Source of the DNA: Symbiodinium natans
Lineage: Eukaryota; Sar; Dinophyceae; Suessiales; Symbiodiniaceae
Direction: 5' to 3'
Length of the DNA stretch: 16,809 bases
NCBI GenBank assembly: GCA_905221605.1
Contig: CAJNDS010001487.1
Span: 1 to 16,809 of the forward strand
This document shows positions 1 to 7,367 of the stretch, piece after piece (within the stretch, counting starts at the first letter, position 1; each line of letters begins with the position of its first letter). The translations under genes were made by a program, and so were the position numbers. Below the pieces are notes generated by a model, which was not told the DNA's origin, made no database searches, and saw only the letters and a list, made by a program, of their open reading frames with translations.

Positions 1-990
1 CCCCCGCTTTTTTTAAGCCGTGCCAAGCGTGCTTCAAACCCTAAACCCTAAACCCGAAACCCGAAACCCGAAACACTAAACCCTAAATAAACCCCAAACC
101 CTAAACCCTAAACCCTAAACCCTAAACCCTAAACCCTAAACCCGAAACCCTAAACCCTAAAACCTAAACCCTAATCCCTAAACCCTAAACCCTAAACCCT
201 AAACCCTAAACCCTAAACCCTAAACCCTAAACCCTAAACCCTAACCAAGCGTGCTTCAAAGCCCAAGAAACTAGTTGAAAAAACATTGTGTTTGCAAGTG
301 GGGGGGGGGGCTGCGCCCCCCCAAACCCCCCCGCCTCTTTTTTTTGAGCCGTGCAGAGCGTGACCCCCCCACGCTTCTTTTAAGCCGCACCAAGCGTGCT
401 TCAAAGCCCAAGAAACTAGTTGAAAAAACATCGTGTGAGCATTGTGTTTGCAAATGGGGGGGGGGGCTGCCCCCCCCCCAACCCCCCCGCTTTTTTTAAG
501 CCGTGCAGAGCGTGCTTCAAAGCCCAAGAAATTTGTTGACACCCATCATGTGAGCTGGGTGTTTGCAAATGGGGCTGGGCTGCGTCCCCCCCCCAACCCC
601 CCCTCCCTTTTTTTAAGCCGAACCAAGCGGTGCTCAAGCCCAATAAAACTATTGAAAAACCTCGTGTGAGCATTGTGTTTTGCCCATGGGGGGGGGCTGC
701 GCCCCCCCCCAACCCCCCCGCTTTTTTTAAAAGCCGGCCGAGCGTTGCTTCAAAGCCCCAAGAACTTTTTAACGCCCATCAGTGGCAGGTGTTTGCACAA
801 TGGGGGGGGGGGGGGGCCTGCGCCCCCCCCAACCCCCCCCCCCCAAACCCCCCCCTCTTTTTTTAAGCCGTACAAGCTGCTTCAAAGCCAATAACTAGTG
901 AAAAACATCGTGTGAGCATTGTGTTTGCAAATGGGGGGGGGCGCCCCCCCCAACCCCCCCGCTTTTTTTAAGCCGTGCAGAAAGGAGTGT
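1..990. repeat. Satellite of ~115-140 bp units with paired G-run and C-run
   Basis: About six diverged copies of one unit, plus partial units at both ends, are visible. Recognisable parts in order are a T-rich AAGCCGTGC box, a CGTGCTTCAAAGCCCAAGAA box, an ACTAGTTGAAAAA box, CGTGTGAGCATTGTG, TTTGCAAATGGGG, a G-run, CTGCG, a C-run, and AACCCCCCC. Unit starts fall near 245, 385, 505, 625, 738 and 871, and the last partial copy ends near 981. Copies differ by substitutions and small indels, so the array is not young. The G-run and the C-run on the same strand can pair with only a few bases between them. Short frames rich in Gly and Pro inside it are translations of the G and C runs and are not genes. 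The array probably continues to the left of the window. Confidence 0.93.
37..244 (-). repeat. Interstitial telomere-type array (CCCTAAA)n
   Basis: About 29 copies of CCCTAAA with a few variants (CCCGAAA, CACTAAA, one AACCTAAA). The more uniform half is on the right. The array interrupts a satellite unit: the 16-base string CCAAGCGTGCTTCAAA stands immediately to its left (23-38) and again immediately to its right (245-260). The heptamer is the Arabidopsis-type telomere unit, also used by dinoflagellates. It is C-rich on the + strand, as at a left chromosome end, but satellite sequence lies on both sides, so within this window it is interstitial. Confidence 0.95.
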
Positions 991-1009
991 CTGTTTTGCC
1001 GCCCAAGAC

Positions 1010-1035
1010 ATATATACACATATATATATATATGT
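1010..1035. repeat. TA dinucleotide microsatellite
   Basis: An alternating TA tract flanked by CACA and TGTACACACATG. A second TA tract at 1996-2012 is followed by the same TATGTACA string. It lies just after the end of the satellite and before the T-rich tandem repeat. Confidence 0.85.
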
Positions 1036-1120
1036 ACACACATGCACACTAAACTATACATATCTTTGCGTCGAATGCGGTATCGTCCAAGAGAGGCAAA
1101 ACCTCTTGTAGACTACCAAG

Positions 1121-1310
1121 GATTTTTTTGATTAAGAAAAAGTTTTTTTTTGATTCCCGCTTCTCGAATAAATTCATTCTAGATCTCTTATAAATACCCA
1201 AAGAAAGTTTTTTTTTGATTGGAAAAAAGTTTTTTCTTGATCTTTGGAAAGTTTTTTTTAGATTGGTCGGGAAAAGTTTTTTTTTGATTGGAAAAAAGTT
1301 TTTTTTTGAT
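1121..1310. repeat. T-rich tandem repeat, unit GGAAAAAAGTTTTTTTTTGATT
   Basis: Six or seven copies of a roughly 20-25 bp unit consisting of an A-run, a G, a T-run and GATT. Copies lie near 1121, 1136, 1201, 1221, 1242, 1265 and 1290, with a non-repeat insert at 1156-1200. Each unit is nearly self-complementary (A-run facing T-run around a single G), so either strand can fold into small A-T hairpins. It is the most AT-rich stretch of the window. No reading frame of note crosses it. Confidence 0.85.
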
Positions 1311-1995
1311 GGGTTTTCCCTCGTGGCCCCTTGAAGCCATGATCTCAGGACACCTCAGGTGCTTGGTTCCATGTTAGAAGTCGGGGGCAACTGACATACG
1401 CTGCTTCCAGTCCTATTCCAAGCACTGTCATGTCGTTACGGATTCTCAGTGATCAGCCGTAGCTAGACTGCCTGAACTCTGCATTTCCAGATAGAGGTTC
1501 CGACAGGCTGCTTGGGCTGCGGGTCGATGCGCAGAGATGGCATGATTCTTTGCGTTTGGGGATGCGGGCGCGCAGGTGCTTCTTGAATTGAGGTTTATGT
1601 ATGGGCTTTAGTGCGGGGGTGTGTTTCGGAGTTAGAGGTATCTTCAACTTGCGGATCTCCGGTTTTCAGCGTTGGCTACAAGTTGTTGTTGGCCTGCTTT
1701 AGTCGGTTTGAGCCTGGCACATCATGGGTTTTTGGAGTTTGGCAAGGAGGGTGTAGGACCAGTACGAAGAGTCCCACTGAGCTCGAGACAACTGTTATCG
1801 TCATTTGCCAAGACTACAGAGGTGCAAGGTTTGGGCTTTTATGTTCACAAAGTCTTGGGCTTTTGGGGTGTTGATATAATTCAAGTTTCGGATGTTGGCG
1901 AAGAAAATCTTGACTTCGGAAACCTTTCGTCTTCCCGAGTCGCTGCCAGCAGGCATTCCTGCTGGCCCTACGCTCAAGCATAGGGGTTCAAAGTA
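1311..1995. other. No recognised gene
   Basis: Mixed-composition sequence. Overlapping frames of 60-105 codons occur on both strands near 1453-1983, but none has a family motif and they shadow each other. CACCTCAGGTG, an 11-base palindrome, occurs once here (near 1349) and once more near 9283; this is too short to interpret. Confidence 0.5.
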
Positions 1996-2012
1996 GTATA
2001 TATATATATATG
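1996..2012. repeat. TA microsatellite
   Basis: A run of TA repeats followed by TGTACATATT, closely resembling the tract at 1010-1035. Confidence 0.8.
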
Positions 2013-2490
2013 TACATATTATCCCCAGAAGCCCAAACCCCTGTAACCCTACCCAGACCAAGAAAGAACCTGGACCCTGAACCCCAAGCCAGCGCCCTTG
2101 AACCCTTTTGTGGAGCACCCAACCAAAAACAAGTTTCCCTCTGCCAGGGTGGTCTTGGCTCCGGACCAACCAGAGCTCGAGACATCGCAGCTGGAGATCA
2201 ACTTACCTCCAGGAAGCGATCTCCGGGTCTTCTTTCGGGCTTTGTTGGGCCTGTGGTCTTACGGGGCTTCAGAGGGCCTTCGATTGTGTCCTTATATAGA
2301 GGCTTACAAGCTTCTGAGGGCTTACACGGGGACTTTCAGGCTTGGGCTCGGAGGGCATGTTGGGGCATTGGCGAGCATGGTGCGCATTCAGGTTGTGCAA
2401 GCTGGCCTTTGGCTTCTGTTGCTGTTGGGCCCAGGGGAAAAGGGCGCTTGCTCATTGCTCTTGGCTGACTCTCTTGGCGGTGCCGGCCGG
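2013..2490. other. Overlapping open frames, no recognised product
   Basis: The + strand frames at 2010-2468 (about 150 codons) and 2098-2535 (about 145 codons) overlap each other, and a - strand frame covers the left part. I recognise no domain in any of them. The left end of the first frame is a degenerate C-rich telomere-like stretch (2030-2105), which explains its Pro-rich start. Frames of this length are expected by chance in DNA with about 55% G+C, so no gene is called. Confidence 0.4.
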
Positions 2491-2491
2491 C

Positions 2492-2511
2492 GCTCTCTCT
2501 CTCTCTCTCTC
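2492..2511. repeat. CT microsatellite
   Basis: Ten CT dinucleotides after the GC-rich palindromic stretch GCCGGCCGGC. Confidence 0.9.
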
Positions 2512-2613
2512 ACGAAAGCACATATAGCGGCATGATGTGTTGAAGGTGTTTAAGGGTCTACAGGGAGTTGATAGTTAGAGGGTTTGGGGTACTTTCACCT
2601 TCGCGGGCTTAGC

Positions 2614-2641
2614 AACAACCGGTGCGCAACAACCGGTGCGC
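2614..2641. repeat. Perfect 14-bp direct tandem duplication
   Basis: AACAACCGGTGCGC occurs twice in immediate succession with no mismatch. The unit contains the palindrome ACCGGT. This is probably replication slippage. Confidence 0.9.
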
Positions 2642-2680
2642 CTCTCTTTCGCTTCCCCCCTGCTCCCGGTACATGAGCTC

Positions 2681-2721
2681 CTAAACCCTAAACCCTAAAC
2701 TTGCCCTAAACCCTAAACCCT
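2681..2721 (-). repeat. Short interstitial CCCTAAA array
   Basis: Five copies of the telomere-type heptamer interrupted by TTG. Flanking sequence is unrelated to telomeres. Confidence 0.9.
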
Positions 2722-2807
2722 GAGTCCCATGGTGCTGCGAGGCATGACCAAGGGAGTGCTCCTGCGGTCGGCAGATGACGTATCCAGCTGCAGGCCTCTT
2801 TTGGGAT

Positions 2808-2973
2808 CCCTAAACCCCTAAACCCTACACCCCTACACCCCTACACCCCTACACCCCTAAACCCCTAAACCCCTAAACCCCTAAACCCCTAAACCCCTAA
2901 ACCCCTAAACCCCTAAACCCCTAAACCCCTAAACCCCTCCCCCTCAACCCCTAAACCCTAAAGCCTAAACCCT
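2808..2973 (-). repeat. Octamer telomere-variant array (CCCCTAAA / CCCCTACA)
   Basis: About 18-20 units with an 8-base period instead of 7. The first part uses CCCCTACA four times, then a uniform block of CCCCTAAA follows, and the right end returns to the heptamer CCCTAAA. The long uniform block suggests local amplification of one variant, not random decay of heptamers. Confidence 0.92.
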
Positions 2974-3725
2974 GCTTCGGGAGTCCTCAGCAGGCATACT
3001 GAGACGGAGATGGTCACGGAGGTGGGATGGCCAGAGACAGGGCTTAGAGGACTTGAGAGGGAAGGCAGGGGCCAAACAGCTTTCAAACAGAATGGAGTTC
3101 ACTGCCTAGCCTGCTGAACCACCCAAAGCCAAGCACAAGCCCCGCGCATTGCGCATAAACCCCGCACGAAGCACGCCGAATCGACAGACCTTCACTTTCA
3201 GCAGGTTTCCCAGGGCATGTGCGCTTTTTACGACAGCTTCGGTCCCTGGGGAGCCCCTTGGCCATGTCCGTCAGACCACCGAGCATCGTAATCATGCTTC
3301 ATAATTGTTGTTGTTTGGTGACGGTTGTTCTTCTGATTGTGCTTGCTACGTCATTATCTTTTTCATACATATTACATATAGATAGATAGGATGTTGTTCG
3401 TGTCGTTTGGATTACGACGTCTATTGGCTACGAACGTCATCTTGATGATTCTGTGGGAACTTGAACGGGTCAGTGGCTACATGGCATATTAGGTCTTAGA
3501 CGGCCAAACAACGGTCTTCCTTTGCACACCACACATCCATCGAGAAGCAGTACCTACGAGCATCTATTTAGGAGCAGCTGCCGTTTCATCACTATATCTA
3601 CAGCAACCGCTCGTTGTAAGGGCGATCGCTCGAACTATTCCGAGACCAATGCTGTCATGAATCATCGGCCAACATAGGTAAATCGCCTCAGCATTGCGGC
3701 AGCACCTGCGACATGTCCGAAGAGA
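2974..3725. other. No recognised gene
   Basis: Mixed sequence. A - strand frame of 70 codons (3083-3295) has no known motif. From about 3290 to 3480 the DNA is clearly richer in A and T than its surroundings and contains a short GATA run near 3380. I see no exon or RNA gene. Confidence 0.5.
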
Positions 3726-4080
3726 CCCTGAACCCTGAACTTTCCTAAAACAAGTCCCTGCACCTACAAGGCATGGCAGTTCAACACCCCTGCACTCTTA
3801 CACGCTGGTTTGGGAGTCAGGCTTGTTGGCACTTGCTCAATCTCGCAACCTTGAAAACTCACCCACCAAGTCCCTTCATCCTGCCCTAGCCAAACCCCCG
3901 CCCCTCCCCTACCCCTCGTCTCCTGCGCCCTTTTCAGGTTTGGAGCTCTGTGCTCCTGGACCGGCACGTGGCCACTTGACTGTTTATTTTTGTTCAACTC
4001 ACTCTTGATTGGTTCTGTGCTATGTTTTGTGAACGGAGTTGTTGCAAGGCATCACAAACCCTCTGGACCCTGAGCTCCCT
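3726..4080. other. No recognised gene
   Basis: Two overlapping frames (3764-3997 on the - strand, 3823-4008 on the + strand) oppose each other and show no motif. A pyrimidine-rich stretch (3890-3935) lies inside them. Confidence 0.45.
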
Positions 4081-4114
4081 CAAGACCCTAGACCCTAAAC
4101 CCTATAAACCCTAA
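4081..4114 (-). repeat. Degenerate CCCTAAA array
   Basis: Four to five diverged heptamers, including one CCCTATAAA nonamer. The same nonamer dominates the array at 5148-5310. Confidence 0.75.
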
Positions 4115-4525
4115 ACTTCCTGAGTTTCCAAGAGCAGCTGAGGCCATCTCGTCACCTGGCCTCGTGGGCTTTTGGATTCGAGGGTTGCTCACCGGCAGCC
4201 TGGCTTGGACTTGGATTGCGTCTTCACCGGCTATGTAATTTCAAACATAGGGGTTCGTGGGTTTATTTGCCGCTGTTAGAGGGTTTTAGTTCGTTAGGGC
4301 CTTGGGTTTTTGAGTTAGGGGCTTAGCGTTCTGAAGATGTCATGGCTCAAGGTTTGGGGGCCTGGGAATTGTGTAAGGGGTGTGTGGCTTCGGGTTCCAG
4401 AGCTTTTGGGTTTCCTTTTCGGGGATGTAGGCTGTACGCAATGTGTGGTTGTTGGAGTTTCTTCTAGGCTCTTAGACAGCAGGATGCCAGGCACTTCTTT
4501 TGAATTTGGCCACGAGTCGGGTCTT
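4115..4525. other. No recognised gene; G/T-biased sequence
   Basis: The + strand from about 4240 is biased toward G and T and contains scattered GGGTTT, TTAGGG and GGGTTCG words. It may be very old telomere-like sequence. A 76-codon frame (4337-4567) ends inside the telomeric junction and has no motif. Confidence 0.45.
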
Positions 4526-4626
4526 CAGGGTTTAGGGTATAGGGTTTCCGCAAACCCTAAACCCTAAACCCTAAGCCCCAAACCCCAAACCCCAAACCCC
4601 AAACCCTAAACCCTAAACCCTAAACC
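4526..4626. repeat. Head-to-head telomeric repeat junction
   Basis: The + strand carries three G-rich TTTAGGG-type units (4526-4547), then CCGC, then C-rich CCCTAAA/CCCCAAA units (4552-4626). Bases 4526-4547 pair with 4552-4573 at 20 of 22 positions, with a four-base loop. G-rich repeats followed by C-rich repeats on one strand is the arrangement expected if two chromosome ends meet. The right arm has a block of CCCCAAA variants before it returns to CCCTAAA. Confidence 0.88.
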
Positions 4627-4893
4627 TACTCTTGAGCACAGCACGTCCGAGGCAAGTTCTGGGCCGGGGACCTCACACGGGGATGTAGGTCTTCAGAACG
4701 TTTACGGTTTATAGGGCTTACATGGCATCGGGGGTGTGGCTTTGTAGGGGTTTAGGCCGGGTTTCCTCACAAGGGTGTGCAGGAGGTTTGTTGCTGATTT
4801 GGGTTCCGGGGTTGAAGTATCGGATGCAGGGCTTACTGGGACTGGGCGATTTAGGGCCCTGAAGCTTCGAGGCTCTTTCAGGATGCTGCTTTC
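4627..4893. other. No recognised gene
   Basis: Mixed sequence, G/T-biased on the + strand, with no motif. A frame of 126 codons (4775-5155) runs through it and across the foldback at 4894-5007. No family was recognised. Confidence 0.4.
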
Positions 4894-5007
4894 ACTTGGT
4901 AGCCCAGTGGTACCCTTTGCCCTTTTTGTTGGCTCAAGTTTTTCTTATAAAGTAGCCAACCCAAAACAGGGTGCCCTTATTATGACATGGTTACTGGGCT
5001 ACCAAGT
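4894..5007. mobile_element. Long foldback hairpin, possible MITE-like element
   Basis: ACTTGGTAGCCCAGT at 4894-4908 is exactly complementary to 4993-5007. Inside this, 4909-4916 pairs with 4968-4975 (one G-T pair) and GTTGGCT at 4928-4934 pairs with AGCCAAC at 4954-4960. The three stems are nested in the correct order and leave a loop of about 19 bases. The whole structure is 114 bp. No clear target-site duplication flanks it and it encodes nothing, so a non-autonomous transposon or a structured transcript are both possible. The nesting of three stems argues against chance. Confidence 0.6.
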
Positions 5008-5147
5008 TGGGCTTGCAGGCCTGGGCTTGGATTTTGGGTTCATGAAAGCGAAGATGTCCCAAATACCATCGCAGCGTGAACCCCTGGCGCCACGGCGATA
5101 CAGAGACCCCCAAGGGCAACGGAGACCCCAAAGCCCTCCAATCCTTG

Positions 5148-5310
5148 AACCCTAAGCCCTATAAACCCTATAAACCCCATAAATCCTATAAACCCTACAA
5201 GCCTTATAAACCCTGTAGACCCTATAAACCCTCTAAACCCTCTAAACCCTCTTACACCCTCTTAAACCCTCTAAACCCTATAAACCCTATGAGCCCTGAG
5301 CCCCTTAATT
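5148..5310 (-). repeat. Nonamer telomere-like array (CCCTATAAA)n
   Basis: About 15 diverged units, many with a 9-base period (CCCTATAAA, CCCTCTAAA) instead of 7. Because nine is a multiple of three, the + strand frame crossing it reads as repeated Lys-Pro-Tyr and Lys-Pro-Ser triplets without stops. It shares CCCTATAAA with the small array at 4081-4114. Confidence 0.85.
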
Positions 5311-5404
5311 CACCAAAGCCTTCCTCTCTGCCAAGCTCAAGCCTCAGGTCATGCTGGGTGCAGCTGGGCCGGAGCGGCCAGAGGACGACTCCCGTGGGTC
5401 CTGG

Positions 5405-5520
5405 GATGGACTTGGGTTTAGGGTTTGGGGCTTTGTGTTTGTTAGGTTTATTGTTTTGGCTGTTTGGGGTTATTTGCTTGTGGGGTTTGTTTTTTTGTTT
5501 AGCTTTTGGGGGTTTATAAT
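5405..5520 (+). repeat. G/T-only degenerate telomere-like tract
   Basis: The + strand is almost free of A and C and is made of words such as GGGTTTAGGG, GGGTTT and TTTGTTTAG. It looks like strongly decayed TTTAGGG repeats in the orientation opposite to the C-rich array at 5148-5310. Together they form a C-rich then G-rich pair about 95 bp apart. The frames across it translate to hydrophobic low-complexity sequence and are not taken as membrane proteins. Confidence 0.65.
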
Positions 5521-5528
5521 CCGGAGAT

Positions 5529-6152
5529 GTGCGAACATCTGCGAGAATCCTTTCAGAGCGAGACCAGTCCTCCGGCATGAAGCAAGCCGCAGTGCGCGCA
5601 TCGCAGTTTCATGGCGACAGCACATCACCTGCACAAGGCAGGGCCCCCTGCACCTTTACAAACATCGCCAGACCACTGACAATTCGCCGCATCGCCATCT
5701 TGCCATGCCTTCACCTCGTTAGCCAAGGATGCTCTGCCACGCCTTTTGCCCGTTTAAGGTCTCGGGTTGGGATATTCCCCCTTGTATTAACAGTCCTTAA
5801 TCGGCATTCGATTACCCCCTATGATAATCCCTATGAAGGACTGTTCGTAGAAGGGGGAACATCCCAAGGAAGTCTCAGGTCTCCTGCCATGGGTCTTAGG
5901 AGTGGGGCTACTCCCCATCAAGATCCGGCCGCCACGAAGCACATTTTGAAGCAGGGCAAAACTACCAATGCCAAGTCAGCTCACCTTTCTGCTCTCTTTT
6001 TGGGCAACCCGAGACCTACAACTCTTGTTGAGCTTTCTACGACACCTGTTAAGAGGTTGAGGGGATTCAGACGAGGTCGGACCTTGGGGCACATTCCACG
6101 AAGGCTGTTGCGCCCACCCCGGGCGCTATCCATCAAAGAGGGTTTAGGCTGA
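5529..6152 (+). CDS. Longest open frame, hypothetical and doubtful
   Basis: An uninterrupted frame of about 207 codons. It opens on GTG and the first ATG is at about codon 17. I recognise no domain; the product would be basic, with no membrane segment or repeat. The frame runs straight through the foldback at 5767-5867, whose two arms it translates differently. This argues that the frame is accidental or that an element inserted into it. Upstream lies a degenerate telomeric tract, and there is no promoter or spliced-leader signal. Chance explains a frame of this size in a window of this length; it is listed because it is the longest. Confidence 0.15.
   Translation: MRTSARILSERDQSSGMKQAAVRASQFHGDSTSPAQGRAPCTFTNIARPLTIRRIAILPCLHLVSQGCSATPFARLRSRVGIFPLVLTVLNRHSITPYDNPYEGLFVEGGTSQGSLRSPAMGLRSGATPHQDPAATKHILKQGKTTNAKSAHLSALFLGNPRPTTLVELSTTPVKRLRGFRRGRTLGHIPRRLLRPPRALSIKEGLG
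5767..5867. mobile_element. Foldback element with ~42-bp arms
   Basis: Bases 5767-5798 pair with 5836-5867 at 28 of 32 positions, starting TTGGGAT on the left and ending ATCCCAA on the right. Pairing continues inward for ten more positions with three mismatches (5799-5808 with 5826-5835), leaving a 17-base loop. AGGTCTC stands at 5757-5763 and again at 5877-5883, a possible target-site duplication, but the bases between it and the arms are not symmetric. The size and structure fit a small foldback transposon (MITE) or a microRNA-type precursor. No coding capacity. Confidence 0.65.
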
Positions 6153-6276
6153 CGGTTTCTACGGCTTAGAGCCCAAGGCCGGAAATCCCCAACTTAACCC
6201 TGCAGCCGGACTTCGGATTCGTGGTCAGATGATGATGGATATCTACTGGATCTACTGTAGCTTAGCTTGTCATCAT

Positions 6277-6305
6277 CCCTAAACCTTAAACCCTAAACCC
6301 ATAAA
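6277..6305 (-). repeat. Short CCCTAAA array
   Basis: Four heptamers, one degenerate (CCTTAAA). Confidence 0.8.
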
Positions 6306-6466
6306 CTGCGAAGCTTCAGTCTGTTGTGCCAGGACCTTTTCGGCAACAACCGCATCCCCACAGCATCTTGCGATGACTGCAGCAACGTGGACCCTGACCG
6401 GTCTGCCTTCCAAGCCTTTACAATTTCGGGTGGCTACTAGAGGCTTTATGGCAGTGTAGGCTTCCG

Positions 6467-6602
6467 CCCTAAACCCTGAACACTAAACCCTGAACCTGAA
6501 GCCCTAAACCCTAAACCCTCAGCCCGAAACCCCCAAACCCCAAAACCCCAAACCCAAAACCCAAAACCCTCAACCCGAAACCCCCAAGCCCAAAACCCGA
6601 AG
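6467..6602 (-). repeat. Degenerate CCCTAAA/CCCGAAA/CCCCAAA array
   Basis: About 18 diverged units with variants CCCTGAA, CCCGAAA, CCCCAAA and CCCAAAA. On the - strand it translates to Gly-Phe-Trp/Arg-Val low-complexity sequence, which accounts for an open frame at 6446-6682 that I do not take as a gene. A weaker continuation lies at 6702-6739. Confidence 0.85.
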
Positions 6603-6755
6603 CCCAATGCCAGGCCGTCGGATGCCTTTTCCGGCTCTGCGGATTTCTGGGAGCTGTGGACACCCTCCGGGCCAGCGGCCACAGCTTGGAATGCTTTCCT
6701 TCAACCCTCTGCCCTAAGCCCCAAAAACCCTAGACCCTTCAAACTCTGGGGAAAA

Positions 6756-6872
6756 AATGATGCTCAGCTTGCTTCTCGAGAAGTGCTGAACTCCAAAGTG
6801 AAGCAGGTGATGCCAGAAGTTCCTGAAAGTTTGTTTTCAAGCAGTCTTTGTCTTGGAGCTGCACATGCTTAG
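6756..6872 (+). pseudogene. Exon-like fragment with REVLNSKVKQ peptide
   Basis: An open + strand frame of 38 codons, including ASREVLNSKVKQVMPEVPES, ending at TAG (6870-6872). There is an AG just before the conserved part (6766-6767), which could be a splice acceptor. The peptide is matched by a second fragment at 7051-7104. The codons look ordinary, with no low complexity. The opposite strand has an open frame (6739-6984) that I treat as the shadow, although its LRRVEKLSGLSKHVQLQ stretch also looks protein-like. Family unknown to me. Confidence 0.3.
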
Positions 6873-7050
6873 AGAGCCCCGACAGCTTCTCAACCCTACG
6901 TAGCTTGAGGGTTTGGGGAACTTCCGTGCTGCTGAGGCAGGGACGGCCGCTGGTCATGGACTGTGCAGGCGAGCTCAGCGGCACGGAGTTCGAAAAGTGA
7001 CCCTGAGCCCAGGGCCCTGAATCCAGAGCATCATCGACTTGCCCTACTAG

Positions 7051-7104
7051 GAACTGCTCCTAACCAAGCAAGTCCTGACATCCAAAGTGCGCCAACCCCT
7101 GTGA
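7051..7104 (+). pseudogene. Second copy of the SKV-type peptide
   Basis: The frame starting after TAG at 7048-7050 reads ELLLTKQVLTSKVRQPL and then TGA. It aligns with the fragment at 6756-6872: both have a basic or acidic pair, VL, one residue, SKV, K/R, Q. The underlying DNA shares the string TCCAAAGTG and preceding bases. The preceding AG may be a splice acceptor followed by G, as is common in dinoflagellate introns. Too short for a family assignment. Confidence 0.28.
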
Positions 7105-7367
7105 CTCAATGCTAGAATGAGTCAGAAGAGGAAGGCGGAACTTCGGGCTTGCATAAGAAGATGGCAGGGTCGGATGTGCCAAGAAATGGCGAGGGGAAGG
7201 AGTCGGTTTACTCTGGCCGTGCATTCGAGTCCAGGGCACCCTACCTGGGCAACACTGCGAGCATTTGGACTTGTGGCTTTGGGGCGAAGTGCCGGGCCTA
7301 TCTCCAGGTGCACCGCCACGGGAGAGCTACTGCAGCACAGAAGGCCCTGCGTCCTTCCACCTCCACA
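7105..7367. other. Overlapping short frames, no recognised product
   Basis: The + strand frames at 7117-7374 (85 codons, starts with ATG) and 7149-7388 (79 codons) overlap, and a - strand frame of 65 codons covers them. The first product would be basic (MSQKRKAELRACIRR at the start). Both + frames end in or near the telomeric array that follows. No domain recognised. Confidence 0.35.

Noticed and set aside
275-894. Gly/Pro-rich open frames on both strands
   Set aside because: They are translations of the G-runs and C-runs of the satellite and shift frame from unit to unit.
2808-2973. CRISPR array or spaced repeat
   Set aside because: Units are contiguous octamers with no spacers.
4337-4352. 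Second spliced-leader-like string (TGGCTCAAG)
   Set aside because: A nine-base match only; expected by chance in a window of this length.
4925-4938. Dinoflagellate spliced-leader relic (TTGGCTCAAG)
   Set aside because: Only the last ten bases match the leader as I remember it; the upstream bases do not, and it overlaps a stem of the foldback.
5351-5519. Hydrophobic membrane-like segment in + strand frames
   Set aside because: It arises from the G/T-only telomere-like tract, whose codons are mostly Gly, Val, Leu, Phe and Trp.
6446-6682. GFW/GFRV repeat protein on the - strand
   Set aside because: It is the reverse translation of degenerate CCCTAAA repeats.
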